A stretch of DNA of 64,000 nucleotides from Anaerostipes sp. MSJ-23 (GTDB lineage Bacteria > Bacillota > Clostridia > Lachnospirales > Lachnospiraceae): the NCBI RefSeq assembly GCF_018918155.1, contig NZ_JAHLPY010000002.1, positions 300,391-364,390 of the forward strand. Reading direction: 5' to 3'. The notes beneath the pieces were generated by a model, which ran no database searches, was not told the origin of the DNA, and saw nothing but the letters and a program-made list of their open reading frames with translations. Of this stretch, positions 42,780-51,152 are shown piece after piece (within the stretch, counting starts at the first letter, position 1; every line of letters begins with the position of its first letter). The translations under genes were made by a program, and so were the position numbers.

Positions 42780-43103
42780 ATGAAGATTGAAGGGAACCAG
42801 AAAGAACTGGATGCAATGGTAGAATTTCATAAGGGAAACCGTGTCGAGGGGCTGAGACTGCAAGAAGAATTTGCAGCGGAATTTCGTAAGGAGTATAAAG
42901 ACAAAGATCACTGTCCTTGCCTGAAAGCCTGTCGTTATCACGGAAACTGTAAGGAATGTGTAGCAATCCACAGAGCGCATCAGGAACATGTTCCTAATTG
43001 TATGCGACCATTGATTAATAAAAAATTGAAATTGATGTCAGAATTAACAGAGCATACCTTGGCAAATGAAATAGAAGCTCCACATGAGATTTTAAGAAAA
43101 TAG
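42780..43103 (+). CDS. Cys-rich small protein (107 aa), unknown
   Basis: Soluble protein with a compact cysteine block CPCLKACRYHGNCKECVAIH followed by a further Cys in HVPNCM (about residues 46-80), giving six Cys plus several His that could bind Zn or an Fe-S cluster. The N-terminus is charged and helical; the C-terminus is Lys/Glu-rich. I recall similar short Cys-motif proteins in Lachnospiraceae without known function. ATG 42780 is preferred, although GGAGG at 42763 is rather far (12 nt); an in-frame ATG at 42756 is before that site. Confidence 0.6.
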   Translation: MKIEGNQKELDAMVEFHKGNRVEGLRLQEEFAAEFRKEYKDKDHCPCLKACRYHGNCKECVAIHRAHQEHVPNCMRPLINKKLKLMSELTEHTLANEIEAPHEILRK

Positions 43104-43161
43104 GCAAGTCAAATTCAAGTTTGTTAAATTGGAAAATTCAAGTTTATGGAGAGTCACCGTT

Positions 43162-43587
43162 ATGATTAGAGAATTTCAAAGGGGTGATATAAATAAAGTT
43201 GCAGATATATGGTTGGATACAAATATAAAGGCACATAATTTTATCCCCGCCGAATACTGGAAAAGCAATTTCAAATCAGTAAAAGAAACGTTGTTACTAG
43301 CAGAGGTTTATGTGTATGAGTATGATACAGAAATACAGGGTTTTATAGGGTTAAATGATGAATATGTTGAGGGCATTTTTGTTTCTGGTGAAATGCAATC
43401 GCAGGGTATAGGTAAAATTCTGCTGAATTATGCAAAGGATAAAAGGAATAAGTTGCACTTGAACGTATACCAAAAGAACACACGGGCAATATCTTTTTAT
43501 AAGAGAGAAGGATTTGAGATTCAGCATAGTGGCTTAGATGAGGCTACCGGAGAAAAAGATTATGTAATGACATGGCAACACAAATAG
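43162..43587 (+). CDS. GNAT N-acetyltransferase (YiaC-like)
   Basis: Acetyl-CoA-dependent acetyltransferase of 141 aa. The opening MIREFQRGDINKVADIWLDTN, the acetyl-CoA loop SGEMQSQGIGKILLNYAKD (Q/RxxGxG/A) and the closing NTRAISFYKREGFEI are characteristic of small GNAT proteins. The acceptor is unknown; homologues acetylate small amines or protein lysines. ATG 43162 is chosen over a TTG at 43129 since the family begins MIRxF. It is the last complete gene before the right 17-bp repeat. Confidence 0.85.
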   Translation: MIREFQRGDINKVADIWLDTNIKAHNFIPAEYWKSNFKSVKETLLLAEVYVYEYDTEIQGFIGLNDEYVEGIFVSGEMQSQGIGKILLNYAKDKRNKLHLNVYQKNTRAISFYKREGFEIQHSGLDEATGEKDYVMTWQHK

Positions 43588-43617
43588 AAATTCAAGTTTG
43601 TAGGGGTGACATGAAAA

Positions 43618-43746
43618 ATGAAGTTTAAGGAACAGAGCTTTACCCTGTTTGCCTATACAAATTATAGGATAATTCAAGGTTCTTACAGGCTCGAACCACT
43701 AGATTTTAAGGGAAAAGGTGCGTTCCACCATTCCCTTGTACAATAG
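43618..43746 (+). CDS. Possible 42-aa ORF next to the right repeat
   Basis: A frame from ATG 43618 to TAG 43746 encodes 42 residues (MKFKEQSFTLFAYTNYRII...) with no recognised motif. The upstream AGGGGTGAC is a mediocre ribosome site. It may simply be an open stretch; nothing else is seen in 43588-43755. Confidence 0.2.
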   Translation: MKFKEQSFTLFAYTNYRIIQGSYRLEPLDFKGKGAFHHSLVQ

Positions 43747-43755
43747 GGGTTGAGT

Positions 43756-44103
43756 ATGTTTTTCGTTGAACAACCGAGCCATGTGGAGACGGTTGTTCTT
43801 TTGTCCCAATTGAAACAAAAGCCGGATGATTACATTAATGTCACGATTGAACTTGATGATATGGATATAACATCTGCAGAGACTAAGGCTACATATGATG
43901 AGATAAAGAAGTATGTGGCTGAACATAATGCCAGAATGAAGGTTTCCAATCTGTATATCTCACAGGTAAAGAGAAAATGCGGAATTGAGGTTGGAAAGAA
44001 TTATAATTTACCTAAAAATGAAGATAGCAGGCAACCGCAGTGTCCAGAAGATAAAGAGAGTGCAATTGTGGAGGCATTGAAGCATTTTAAGATGAATAGT
44101 TAA
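43756..44103 (+). pseudogene. Detached 3' tail of an RlmD-type methyltransferase
   Basis: From ATG 43756 the frame encodes 115 residues: a short new start, then SHVETVVLLSQLKQ as in the C-terminus of RlmD, followed by a tail of about 95 residues (with DDMDITSAETKATYDEIK and YISQVKRKCGIEVGKNYNLP). This tail is one I recall at the C-terminus of RlmD/RumA proteins in Lachnospiraceae. The catalytic and SAM-binding parts are missing. The first 17 bp of homology are identical to rlmD at 39096. It is most simply the displaced 3' end of rlmD or of an rlmD copy brought in by an element. Confidence 0.7.
43777..43793 (+). repeat. 17-bp direct repeat, right copy (putative attR-like)
   Basis: AGCCATGTGGAGACGGT, identical to 39096-39112 and read in the same codon phase (S-H-V-E-T-V). 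Confidence 0.7.
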
Positions 44104-44123
44104 TAAAGAGAGGTGCAGATGAT

Positions 44124-44813
44124 ATGCCAGGTATACTCGTGGTTGAAGATGATGAAAATTTAAATCGTGGAATTACATTCTCACTGAAAAAATCCGGATA
44201 TGAGGTTTTTTCAGCAGAATCAATGAAAAAAGCGAAAAGAATTGCAAGTGATCATAATGTGGATGTTACCATTTGTGATGTGAATCTTCCGGATGGGAAT
44301 GGACTGGAATTTGTAAGGTGGATGAGATGCAATTATAATACATACATTATTTGTCTTACAGCACTAGATCAGGAGATGGATCAGGTCATGGGATATGAAG
44401 CAGGGGCAGATGATTATATTACAAAGCCGTTTAGTCTTTCGGTACTTCTTTTGAAAATAGAAGCACATTTCCGCCGCAGACAGGAGAAAACGGAAGCCGG
44501 AAAGATGATTTCGGGAGATATCGTATTTATCGCAGGAGAAATGAAAGTTCTGATAAAGAGTCGTGAAATCAGTCTGACAAAAACGGAGTTGAAAATGCTG
44601 ACTTTTTTTCTTCAGAATCCGAAACAGATTCTTTCAAAAACACAAATATTGGAAAATGTGTTTGATCTGGAAGGGGATTTTGTGGATGAAAATACAATCG
44701 CTGTCAATATCAGAAGACTCCGTGAGAAAATCGAAGACAATCCGGCTGCACCGGTCTATATAAAGAATATCAGAGGTCTTGGGTATATATGGAATCAGGA
44801 GGTAAGGCAGTGA
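44124..44813 (+). CDS. OmpR-family response regulator
   Basis: Transcription factor of 229 aa: receiver domain (about 1-118) with phospho-acceptor Asp52 in TICDVNLPDGNG and the acidic pair EDDEN, then a winged-helix DNA-binding domain (about 130-226) with ENTIAVNIRRLREKIEDN and the closing RGLGYIW. It precedes its kinase by a GTGA overlap and faces downstream ABC genes, so it probably activates them in response to an antimicrobial peptide or envelope stress. Start after AGAGGTGCAG. It begins only 20 nt after the rlmD-like tail. Confidence 0.92.
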   Translation: MPGILVVEDDENLNRGITFSLKKSGYEVFSAESMKKAKRIASDHNVDVTICDVNLPDGNGLEFVRWMRCNYNTYIICLTALDQEMDQVMGYEAGADDYITKPFSLSVLLLKIEAHFRRRQEKTEAGKMISGDIVFIAGEMKVLIKSREISLTKTELKMLTFFLQNPKQILSKTQILENVFDLEGDFVDENTIAVNIRRLREKIEDNPAAPVYIKNIRGLGYIWNQEVRQ

Positions 44814-46054
44814 CAAAGAGATATCGCAAGAAGATTACAGTAGTGCTCTCCTTGGTATTACCTGTCATATTATTGTTTGCAATATTAAATTGCTTTACCA
44901 CGTATGTGTTTTATGAAGATTATAAATATAAAATGAATCTTATGACAGAGATTGCTGCAAAGGAAGAATTTTCCGGGCTGGATGCTGTTTCGGAATTGCT
45001 TAAGGATAAGGATATTGAAACTAACGAACAGGGAAGGCGATTATTGGAGCAATATGGATACTGGGGGAATAAAGGGAATGCATTTTATTCGCAATTCCGG
45101 CATCAGGTTATGGTGACCGGTGCTGTAAGCACTGTGATATGCGTGCTTCTTTTGACTTTTTTACTTTATTGGAAGAAAAAAGAAGATGCGTGTCATCAGA
45201 AAATTTTAGACCAGTTGGAAGAAATTCTGATCAGATTCCGTGAAAATAAATTTGATGATTTACTGAAAACGGAAAATCATGCAGAACTGGAAAAATTGAA
45301 TGACCAGCTTGAAGCAATCGGACATCATATTCAGTTGATAAAGGAAAAAGCAAGGGCAGAAAAGGAGAACACGAAAGAAATGGTTTCTGATATTTCTCAC
45401 CAATTAAAGACACCGGTTGCAGCTTTGGATACATGTTTTAGTGTGCTGATGCAGAATGACTTAAGTGCCACAGAACAGGAGGAGTTTCGTATCCGTTGTC
45501 GGAGTGCTCTGGATGGACTGGAGACATTATTGCAGTCGCTTCTTGAAATATCCAAGATGGAAACTGGACTGATTCAGATTAATAAGAAAAAACTTCCGCT
45601 TATGGATACTGTCATATCTGCTGTGAACCGCACTTATCCTAAAGCGGATGAGAAAGAAATTGAATTCGTTTTTGACTATGAAAAAGAGCTGGAAACATGC
45701 ACGATTATGCAGGATAAAAGGTGGCTTGGTGAAGCTGTGATCAACGTTCTGGATAATGCGGTCAAGTACAGTCCGTGTGGTTCAAAAATATTTATCCGGT
45801 TACAAAAAAGAAACTATCTTGTAAGAATGGAAATTGAGGATCAGGGAATTGGTATTCCGCAGAATGAGTATCACAAAATTTTTCAACGATTTTACAGAGG
45901 AAGTTCCAAGGAGGTCATGGAAAAGAGTGGTACAGGAATCGGACTTTTTCTATCGAGAGAAATTATCGAAAAACACGCAGGTACGATTACGGTAACCTCC
46001 GGCAAAAAGAAAAAAGGAAGCACGTTTGTGATTCAATTACCATATGTTGGTTAA
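44810..46054 (+). CDS. Sensor histidine kinase
   Basis: Membrane kinase of 414 aa. Two helices (about residues 9-32 and 103-121) enclose a short extracellular sensor of about 65 residues. A HAMP-like linker is followed by HisKA with SDISHQLKTP (His197) and a HATPase domain with DNAVKYSP, EDQGIGIP and GTGIGLFLSREII. GTG 44810 is chosen, 7 nt from AGGAGG and overlapping the regulator stop; an ATG at 44789 lacks a site. A perfect terminator follows. The short sensor fits kinases paired with MacB/FtsX-type peptide exporters. Confidence 0.9.
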   Translation: MTKRYRKKITVVLSLVLPVILLFAILNCFTTYVFYEDYKYKMNLMTEIAAKEEFSGLDAVSELLKDKDIETNEQGRRLLEQYGYWGNKGNAFYSQFRHQVMVTGAVSTVICVLLLTFLLYWKKKEDACHQKILDQLEEILIRFRENKFDDLLKTENHAELEKLNDQLEAIGHHIQLIKEKARAEKENTKEMVSDISHQLKTPVAALDTCFSVLMQNDLSATEQEEFRIRCRSALDGLETLLQSLLEISKMETGLIQINKKKLPLMDTVISAVNRTYPKADEKEIEFVFDYEKELETCTIMQDKRWLGEAVINVLDNAVKYSPCGSKIFIRLQKRNYLVRMEIEDQGIGIPQNEYHKIFQRFYRGSSKEVMEKSGTGIGLFLSREIIEKHAGTITVTSGKKKKGSTFVIQLPYVG

Positions 46055-46063
46055 ATTTTAAGT

Positions 46064-46107
46064 GAGCAGAAATCTTACAATTCTGTAAGATTTCTGCTCG
46101 TTTTTTG
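46064..46107 (+). terminator. Strong terminator between kinase and ABC genes
   Basis: GAGCAGAAATCTTACA (46064-46079) is perfectly complementary to TGTAAGATTTCTGCTC (46084-46099), with loop ATTC and a following T run. Confidence 0.95.
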
Positions 46108-46231
46108 AAAGTGAAATGAAAGATTGTCCTGATACAATTTGGATGTAGGTTGAAAAATGACCAAATATATAAACAGGCAAAGAAAGCGTGCTGAAAAGGT
46201 ACGCTTTACAGAATTGAAAAGGAGGCAACAC

Positions 46232-46906
46232 ATGAGTGTGATATTAGAAACCAAGCAGCTTTGTAAGTTTTATGGCGCAGGTGAGAATCAGGTCAAAGCG
46301 GTCAATCAGGTGGACATTCAGATTGAGCAGGGAGAATTTGTCGCAATTGTTGGAAAGTCAGGTTCCGGTAAAAGTACATTACTTCATATGCTTGGAGGGC
46401 TAGACACCCCGACAAAAGGCAGTGTTACTTTAGCAGGGAAAGATTTATACAGGATGAAGGAAGATGCCCTTGCTGTTTTCCGCAGAAGAAAAATCGGATT
46501 TGTTTTTCAGGCATTTAATCTGGTTTCATCTGTTAATGTCTGGGAAAATATTGTACTGCCACTGGGGCTGGATGGAAGAAAAGTGGATGAAGCGTATGTA
46601 AATGATATTATTGCAACTCTGGGGATTGAAAACCGGATTTATAATCTGCCAAATCAGTTATCCGGAGGACAGCAGCAGAGAGTAGCAATTGCAAGAGCAC
46701 TGGTGAATCGTCCGGAAATTATATTTGCAGATGAGCCGACAGGAAATCTTGATTCTAAGACCAGTGATGAGGTAATCGCTCTGCTTAAGATGACAGCAAA
46801 AAAATATGGACAGACAATTGTAATGATTACCCATGATGACGAAATTGCACAGGTCGCTGACCGTATTCTGGTGATTGAGGACGGACAGGTGGTGGATTTC
46901 AGATGA
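46232..46906 (+). CDS. ABC transporter ATP-binding protein (LolD/MacB type)
   Basis: ATPase of 224 aa that drives a mechanotransmission-type ABC system. Walker A GKSGSGKST, signature LSGGQQQRVAIARAL and Walker B IIFADEPTGNLDS are typical of the MacB/LolD/BceA group. ATG 46232 follows AAAAGGAGGCAAC; an upstream in-frame ATG at 46157 is not supported. The gene has its own promoter region after the terminator at 46064, the likely target of the response regulator. It overlaps the permease start by 4 nt (ATGA). Confidence 0.92.
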   Translation: MSVILETKQLCKFYGAGENQVKAVNQVDIQIEQGEFVAIVGKSGSGKSTLLHMLGGLDTPTKGSVTLAGKDLYRMKEDALAVFRRRKIGFVFQAFNLVSSVNVWENIVLPLGLDGRKVDEAYVNDIIATLGIENRIYNLPNQLSGGQQQRVAIARALVNRPEIIFADEPTGNLDSKTSDEVIALLKMTAKKYGQTIVMITHDDEIAQVADRILVIEDGQVVDFR

Positions 46907-49347
46907 AGACAATAAGCAGGATTGCATATAGCAATGACAAAAGGAACAGGACAAGAAGTATACTGATCATGATGGCAATCTGTCTGACCACGATGCTGCT
47001 TGTTATCATCAGTACTGTGGGAAATGGGGTAATTCATTTACAGAAAAGTCAGGCGGCAGGATCATATGGAAGCAATTATGGTCTGTTTGTTTCCGCAGAC
47101 GGATCGCAGTTAAAAGAAGTAAACCGCCGTGCGGAAATAGATGCTACAGGCACTATGTGCACCGAAGGTATCATAAAAGGCAATGAAAAAGGCGGGTTTG
47201 TCTGCATGGATGAGACTGCAAGAAAAATGCTTCCTTATAATAAAGAATATGAGTTGAAGGAAGGAAAGTATCCGGAAAAAATGCAGGAAATTGCCGCAGG
47301 AAGAGCATTTTTTCGTGCAATGGGGTATGGTGATGTAAAGATCGGAGATACGGTTACACTGGATTACCGCGCAGGGATGCAGTCAGAATATAAGCCGGAA
47401 GAATTTGTTGTCAGCGGAATCCTATATGATCGGGATGAATATACCATCGAGGCATCTTATGTTGCTTTCGGGTCACAGGAGTTTTATGATGAGCACGTCG
47501 CAGAGAATGACAGACAGTATAATATTTATTTTACTTTAAATGATTCTGCAAATGTATCTATGAATAATATTGATTCGGTTATAAAGCAGATTGCAGCAGC
47601 TTGTGGGATCGAAGAAAAAAACGTTATAGTCAATGATCTCTATTTGCAATGGGTCTTGCAGCCGAGTTATGAAACGATTGCGGTATGCGGGGTTTTGATT
47701 CTTGCAATTGTACTTTTCTCTGTTGTGGTCATTTATAATATTTTTCAGGTCGGTATTGCCAACAAGATACAGGAGTATGGAAAAATCAAGGCTCTGGGAG
47801 CGACAAAAAAGCAGATGAAACAACTGATCTTCAGAGAGGGTATGTTTTTGACAATTTCTTCAATACCAGTTGGATTGCTTCTTGGTTTTCTGATTGCAAA
47901 ATGCGGTTTTAACTGGCTGGTAGAACAGGGAAACCTTGTATCAACCGGAACTGGCTCTATGGGAGTCCAAAATCAGCAGATGCCACTGTTTTCCCTGCCT
48001 GTTATGCTTCTATGTATTTTCGTGTCATTTTTTACCGTTGCTTTGGCGCTGCGTAAACCAATGAAAATTGTTTCACGGATTTCACCTATCGAAGCAACAC
48101 GGTATTTAGAAAATGCAGAAACACACAAAAAAGGAAAACGAAATGGCAGAAAAAATGTCACCGTGTTTTCTATGGCAATGGCAAATATAACGGGTAATCC
48201 AAAAAGAACCATTGGTACCATCCTCACACTGGGGCTTTCCTGCGCATTGTTTGTGATTATCTCTAATTATGTAGGAAATATTGATACGGAGCATGAAGCA
48301 CGTCTTTCCGTTAATCATGGACAATTTGAACTGCAGCTTGACTATTCTGCTGAGTACGATGAAAGATATCCGGAGAATAATCTGGATACGATTCTGACGG
48401 ATAATCCATTGAATGATTCAATGATTGAAGAAATCAAAAGCATTCCAGGAGTGACAGATGTCATGACGAGAGAGATTGTCTCTGTAAATCTGAACGGAAC
48501 AAGATTTCCGGCTGATATTGTGAGTAAAAATGATTTTGATTTTATGCGCCAAGACGGGGATATTGGCTCTATGGACTATGATCAGGCGGTAAAGAATGGT
48601 GAAATTTTCTTTGGTTGGTTGATGTGGATGGAACAAGATGGATATGCTCCGGGTGAATCCATTGCATTTGACTTTGAGAATGGAAGTGAAACCTATACCT
48701 ATCAGGGAAAGATTGCAGGATCCTTTGTAAGCGCGGACACTTATCTTGTCATTCCGGAAGGTGTATACCGTTCCATGAATCCGAGGGGAACAGCCTATGG
48801 CTATCTGTGGGTGGACTGTGATAAAAAAGATGTTGCATCTGTGGAACAGAGTCTGAATACTTTGATTTCTAATACTTCGCATATAAAAATGGATACCTAT
48901 CATGCACAGTTACAATCTGCAGAATTCACAGCTCGCATGATGAAGCTTGGCTGTTATCTGTTTATGGTGGTTGTAGGACTCATCGGTTTTATGAATATGG
49001 CAAACACCATAATCATGAATATTACGACAAAAAAGCAGGAATATGGTGTATTACAGGCTGTGGGTATGACAAATAAACAATTAAATTTATGTCTGCAGTT
49101 ACAGGGAATGATGTTTACGGTTGGTACCATATGCGTAGCTTTGATTATTGGTCTGCCGCTCGGCTATGCACTTTTTTCCTATGCAAAACATAATGGAATA
49201 TTTGGAATGAATATCTATCATGTTCCAATCGTACCAATTTTTATTATGATTTTTTTGGTCGGTCTGTTGCAGATTGTACTTTCCTGCGTTTTAAGCAGTA
49301 ATCTGAAAAAGGAAACGCTGGTAGAAAGAATAAGGTATCAGGGATAG
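46903..49347 (+). CDS. FtsX-family ABC permease (large, two MacB-like halves)
   Basis: Membrane subunit of 814 aa. There is an N-terminal helix, a first extracytoplasmic domain (about 40-245), three FtsX-core helices (about 250-405), then a second helix, a second extracytoplasmic domain (about 455-675) and three C-terminal helices with YGVLQAVGMTNKQL. This duplicated layout is typical of Firmicute permeases for bacteriocin or peptide resistance, or for lipoprotein-type substrates. With the adjacent ATPase and two-component system it probably forms a sensing and detoxification module. Substrate is unknown. Base composition looks more GC-rich than the neighbouring sugar genes. Confidence 0.88.
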   Translation: MKTISRIAYSNDKRNRTRSILIMMAICLTTMLLVIISTVGNGVIHLQKSQAAGSYGSNYGLFVSADGSQLKEVNRRAEIDATGTMCTEGIIKGNEKGGFVCMDETARKMLPYNKEYELKEGKYPEKMQEIAAGRAFFRAMGYGDVKIGDTVTLDYRAGMQSEYKPEEFVVSGILYDRDEYTIEASYVAFGSQEFYDEHVAENDRQYNIYFTLNDSANVSMNNIDSVIKQIAAACGIEEKNVIVNDLYLQWVLQPSYETIAVCGVLILAIVLFSVVVIYNIFQVGIANKIQEYGKIKALGATKKQMKQLIFREGMFLTISSIPVGLLLGFLIAKCGFNWLVEQGNLVSTGTGSMGVQNQQMPLFSLPVMLLCIFVSFFTVALALRKPMKIVSRISPIEATRYLENAETHKKGKRNGRKNVTVFSMAMANITGNPKRTIGTILTLGLSCALFVIISNYVGNIDTEHEARLSVNHGQFELQLDYSAEYDERYPENNLDTILTDNPLNDSMIEEIKSIPGVTDVMTREIVSVNLNGTRFPADIVSKNDFDFMRQDGDIGSMDYDQAVKNGEIFFGWLMWMEQDGYAPGESIAFDFENGSETYTYQGKIAGSFVSADTYLVIPEGVYRSMNPRGTAYGYLWVDCDKKDVASVEQSLNTLISNTSHIKMDTYHAQLQSAEFTARMMKLGCYLFMVVVGLIGFMNMANTIIMNITTKKQEYGVLQAVGMTNKQLNLCLQLQGMMFTVGTICVALIIGLPLGYALFSYAKHNGIFGMNIYHVPIVPIFIMIFLVGLLQIVLSCVLSSNLKKETLVERIRYQG

Positions 49348-49449
49348 CAAGTAATATGTAATGAACTAGGTCTTAACGAAGAGGAGAAATAGATAACTTC
49401 CATTTTGTATGTATGATAAATCTAAACAGTATTTTAGCAACATTTCCTG

Positions 49450-49541
49450 AGTGGGGGCAGAAAGTGCCCCCACTTTCACTATTTGGGGGCGAAAAGCGCC
49501 ACCATATATCATAAATGATGGGTTCAAGGGAAAAATCCCTT
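49450..49541. repeat. Cluster of three GC-rich hairpins
   Basis: AGTGGGGGCA/TGCCCCCACT (49450-49474) is a perfect 10-bp stem; GGCG-AAAA-GCGCC follows at about 49487-49500; and CAAGGGA-AAAA-TCCCTTG lies near 49524-49541. Such clusters occur at the mobilisation region or ends of conjugative elements, but no relaxase is present. Confidence 0.6.
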
Positions 49542-49800
49542 GCTAGAACAGCATTTGGATGGAGACATCTCTAATGCGTATCTAGCCGTCAACCTAAGAA
49601 GTATCAAGGCAGCCAAAACAGCAGATTTGTTGACTGTAGCTATTTCATGTTACTCTGTCATGTATTCGCATCAAATTGGTAAAGGTAAACTTCAATTGAG
49701 ATTTATAATATCAGGAGGTACGATGATGACAATAGTAAATATTGTAAAAGGCATGATGGGAAGCAACGGAGATCTTGGAAATTTGCTCATGCAGGAGTAA
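49542..49800 (+). other. Probable degenerate mobile-element sequence with weak ORF
   Basis: An open frame across 49540-49800 has no ribosome site at its start and its content (LDGDISNAYLAVNLRSIKAAK) looks like a fragment of a larger protein. Only its last 25 codons, from ATG 49723 with AGGAGGTACG upstream, look independently translatable (MMTIVNIVKGMMGSNGDLGN...). I do not recognise either part. With the hairpins upstream it is best seen as element debris; nothing else is supported in 49348-49860. Confidence 0.35.
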
Positions 49801-49865
49801 TGAATTAGTAAAAGTTAATAGGCCATGTAAGCTCTGTGAAGGTGCAATTCCTTCAATTCCCATTT

Positions 49866-49890
49866 GGAGACTGGAAACAGTCTCCTTTTT
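49866..49890 (+). terminator. Intrinsic terminator (+ strand)
   Basis: GGAGACTG, GAAA loop, CAGTCTCC (49866-49885), then TTTTT. Confidence 0.88.
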
Positions 49891-49894
49891 GATT

Positions 49895-49926
49895 GTAAAA
49901 AATAGCCCACATGATGTGGACTATTT
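49895..49926 (-). terminator. Terminator of the LacI-family gene (minus strand)
   Basis: On the minus strand AATAGTCCACATC pairs with ATGTGGGCTATT and is followed by TTTTTAC; plus coordinates 49901-49925. Confidence 0.8.
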
Positions 49927-49950
49927 AAAACGTAAAATTTACTAAAAAAG

Positions 49951-50964
49951 TTATTCTGTTTTAGGTGGACAGCAAGAATTTCTTACAATTAAATCACATG
50001 GTAATGTCAAACGAATCGGTGTTTGATATTTCAAATCATTATCATTTGCCTGGAGTTTGACATAGTGTGCTGCATATTCACCCATAAATTCTGTAGGTGC
50101 ATGAACTGTTGTTAATGGCGGGTTTGAAAAACTTGCAACGCTAATGTCATCAAAGCCAATAATTGATATGTCTTCAGGAATTTTATAGCCAGCTTCATAT
50201 AATGCACGCATAGCACCAATCGCAATTGGATCACTTGCAGCAAAGATTGCTGTAGGCAGGTCCCCATGAGCAATTAATTTTTTTGTCATTTCATAGCCTG
50301 ATTCAGCAGTAAAGCTTTCTTCATAAAGGTAAGGTTCATATTCAATGGAATGATCTTGACAATAGTGAACAAAGGCATCTTTACGTTCTTCAAAATAAAT
50401 GCTGTTATCAGGTAAAATCTCTTTACCACCAAGATAAGCAATTTTTCTATGACCAAGTCCATATAAATATTCTAAGGCTTCAATAACAGCCGTATGAAAA
50501 TCCAGAACAATCGTATTGCAATGGATTTTTGATGTTTTCATATCAATAAAGATTGTATTAGAGTTTAGATTCTGGAAAGAATCAATCTGTTCTTTATTAA
50601 ATTTACCGATACAAATCAAACCATCAAGTTCTTTCAAGGTATTTGGATAATTTGTATCACTGTGGAAGGTACGAACCACATGAATATCATGATCTGCACA
50701 ATATTTTTCAATACCAACACGGATAGATTGATAATAAGGATCTTCTAATTCCTGAAATACGGAATACCACTGAAAAATACCGATGGAAAGATGGCGTTTT
50801 GCAGTTACCTTTAAATGTTTCGTATAGTTTAATTCTTGTGCAATTTTATGAACACGTTCTCTTGTTTGAGCTGTAACACTTAGGGTATCATCTTGATTTA
50901 AAATTCTGGATACGGTTGCAGCAGAAACATTTGCTTTTTGGGCAATATCTTTAATTGTAGCCAT
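49951..50964 (-). CDS. LacI/GalR-family repressor of the gal operon
   Basis: Transcriptional repressor of 337 aa. The N-terminal LacI helix-turn-helix reads ATIKDIAQKANVSAATVSRILN (about 2-23), with a hinge helix up to residue 60; the rest is a periplasmic-binding-protein-like sensor domain (SIGIFQWYS to PTRLTLP-type end) that would bind galactose or a derivative. It diverges from the GPH-galK-galM-galT-galE operon, whose promoter carries several TTTAGTAAA-like sites. AGAAAGGAT provides the ribosome site. It is therefore probably the galactose repressor; the identity of the inducer is inferred from context. Confidence 0.9.
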   Translation of the reverse strand: MATIKDIAQKANVSAATVSRILNQDDTLSVTAQTRERVHKIAQELNYTKHLKVTAKRHLSIGIFQWYSVFQELEDPYYQSIRVGIEKYCADHDIHVVRTFHSDTNYPNTLKELDGLICIGKFNKEQIDSFQNLNSNTIFIDMKTSKIHCNTIVLDFHTAVIEALEYLYGLGHRKIAYLGGKEILPDNSIYFEERKDAFVHYCQDHSIEYEPYLYEESFTAESGYEMTKKLIAHGDLPTAIFAASDPIAIGAMRALYEAGYKIPEDISIIGFDDISVASFSNPPLTTVHAPTEFMGEYAAHYVKLQANDNDLKYQTPIRLTLPCDLIVRNSCCPPKTE

Positions 50965-51031
50965 AGAAAAAAATCCTTTCTGATAGTTTCATATTTATTC
51001 TTATTATAACAGATAAAATGTTAAAATCAAC

Positions 51032-51112
51032 TTTAGTAAATAAAATAACTAAAATTAAAGTAAAATAATTTAGTAAAAGGTATTGACAACTTTACTAAAA
51101 AGATTTACTATA
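51032..51112 (+). promoter_or_regulatory. gal operon promoter with repeated 9-bp operator half-sites
   Basis: TTGACA (51083-51088), 17-nt spacer, TACTAT (51106-51111). TTTAGTAAA occurs at 51032 and 51069; its reverse complement TTTACTAAA at 51091; and TTTACTATA at 51104. The last two lie in the spacer and over the -10, so bound repressor would block initiation; the upstream copies may allow cooperative binding. Confidence 0.7.
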
Positions 51113-51152
51113 TATACAACAAAAACAGAAATGAAAAGCAGGAGGAGAAAAA

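Noticed and set aside
49800..49870. A tRNA-like T-arm (GAAGG, seven-base loop, CCTTC)
   Set aside because: No matching acceptor, D or anticodon arms could be folded around it.
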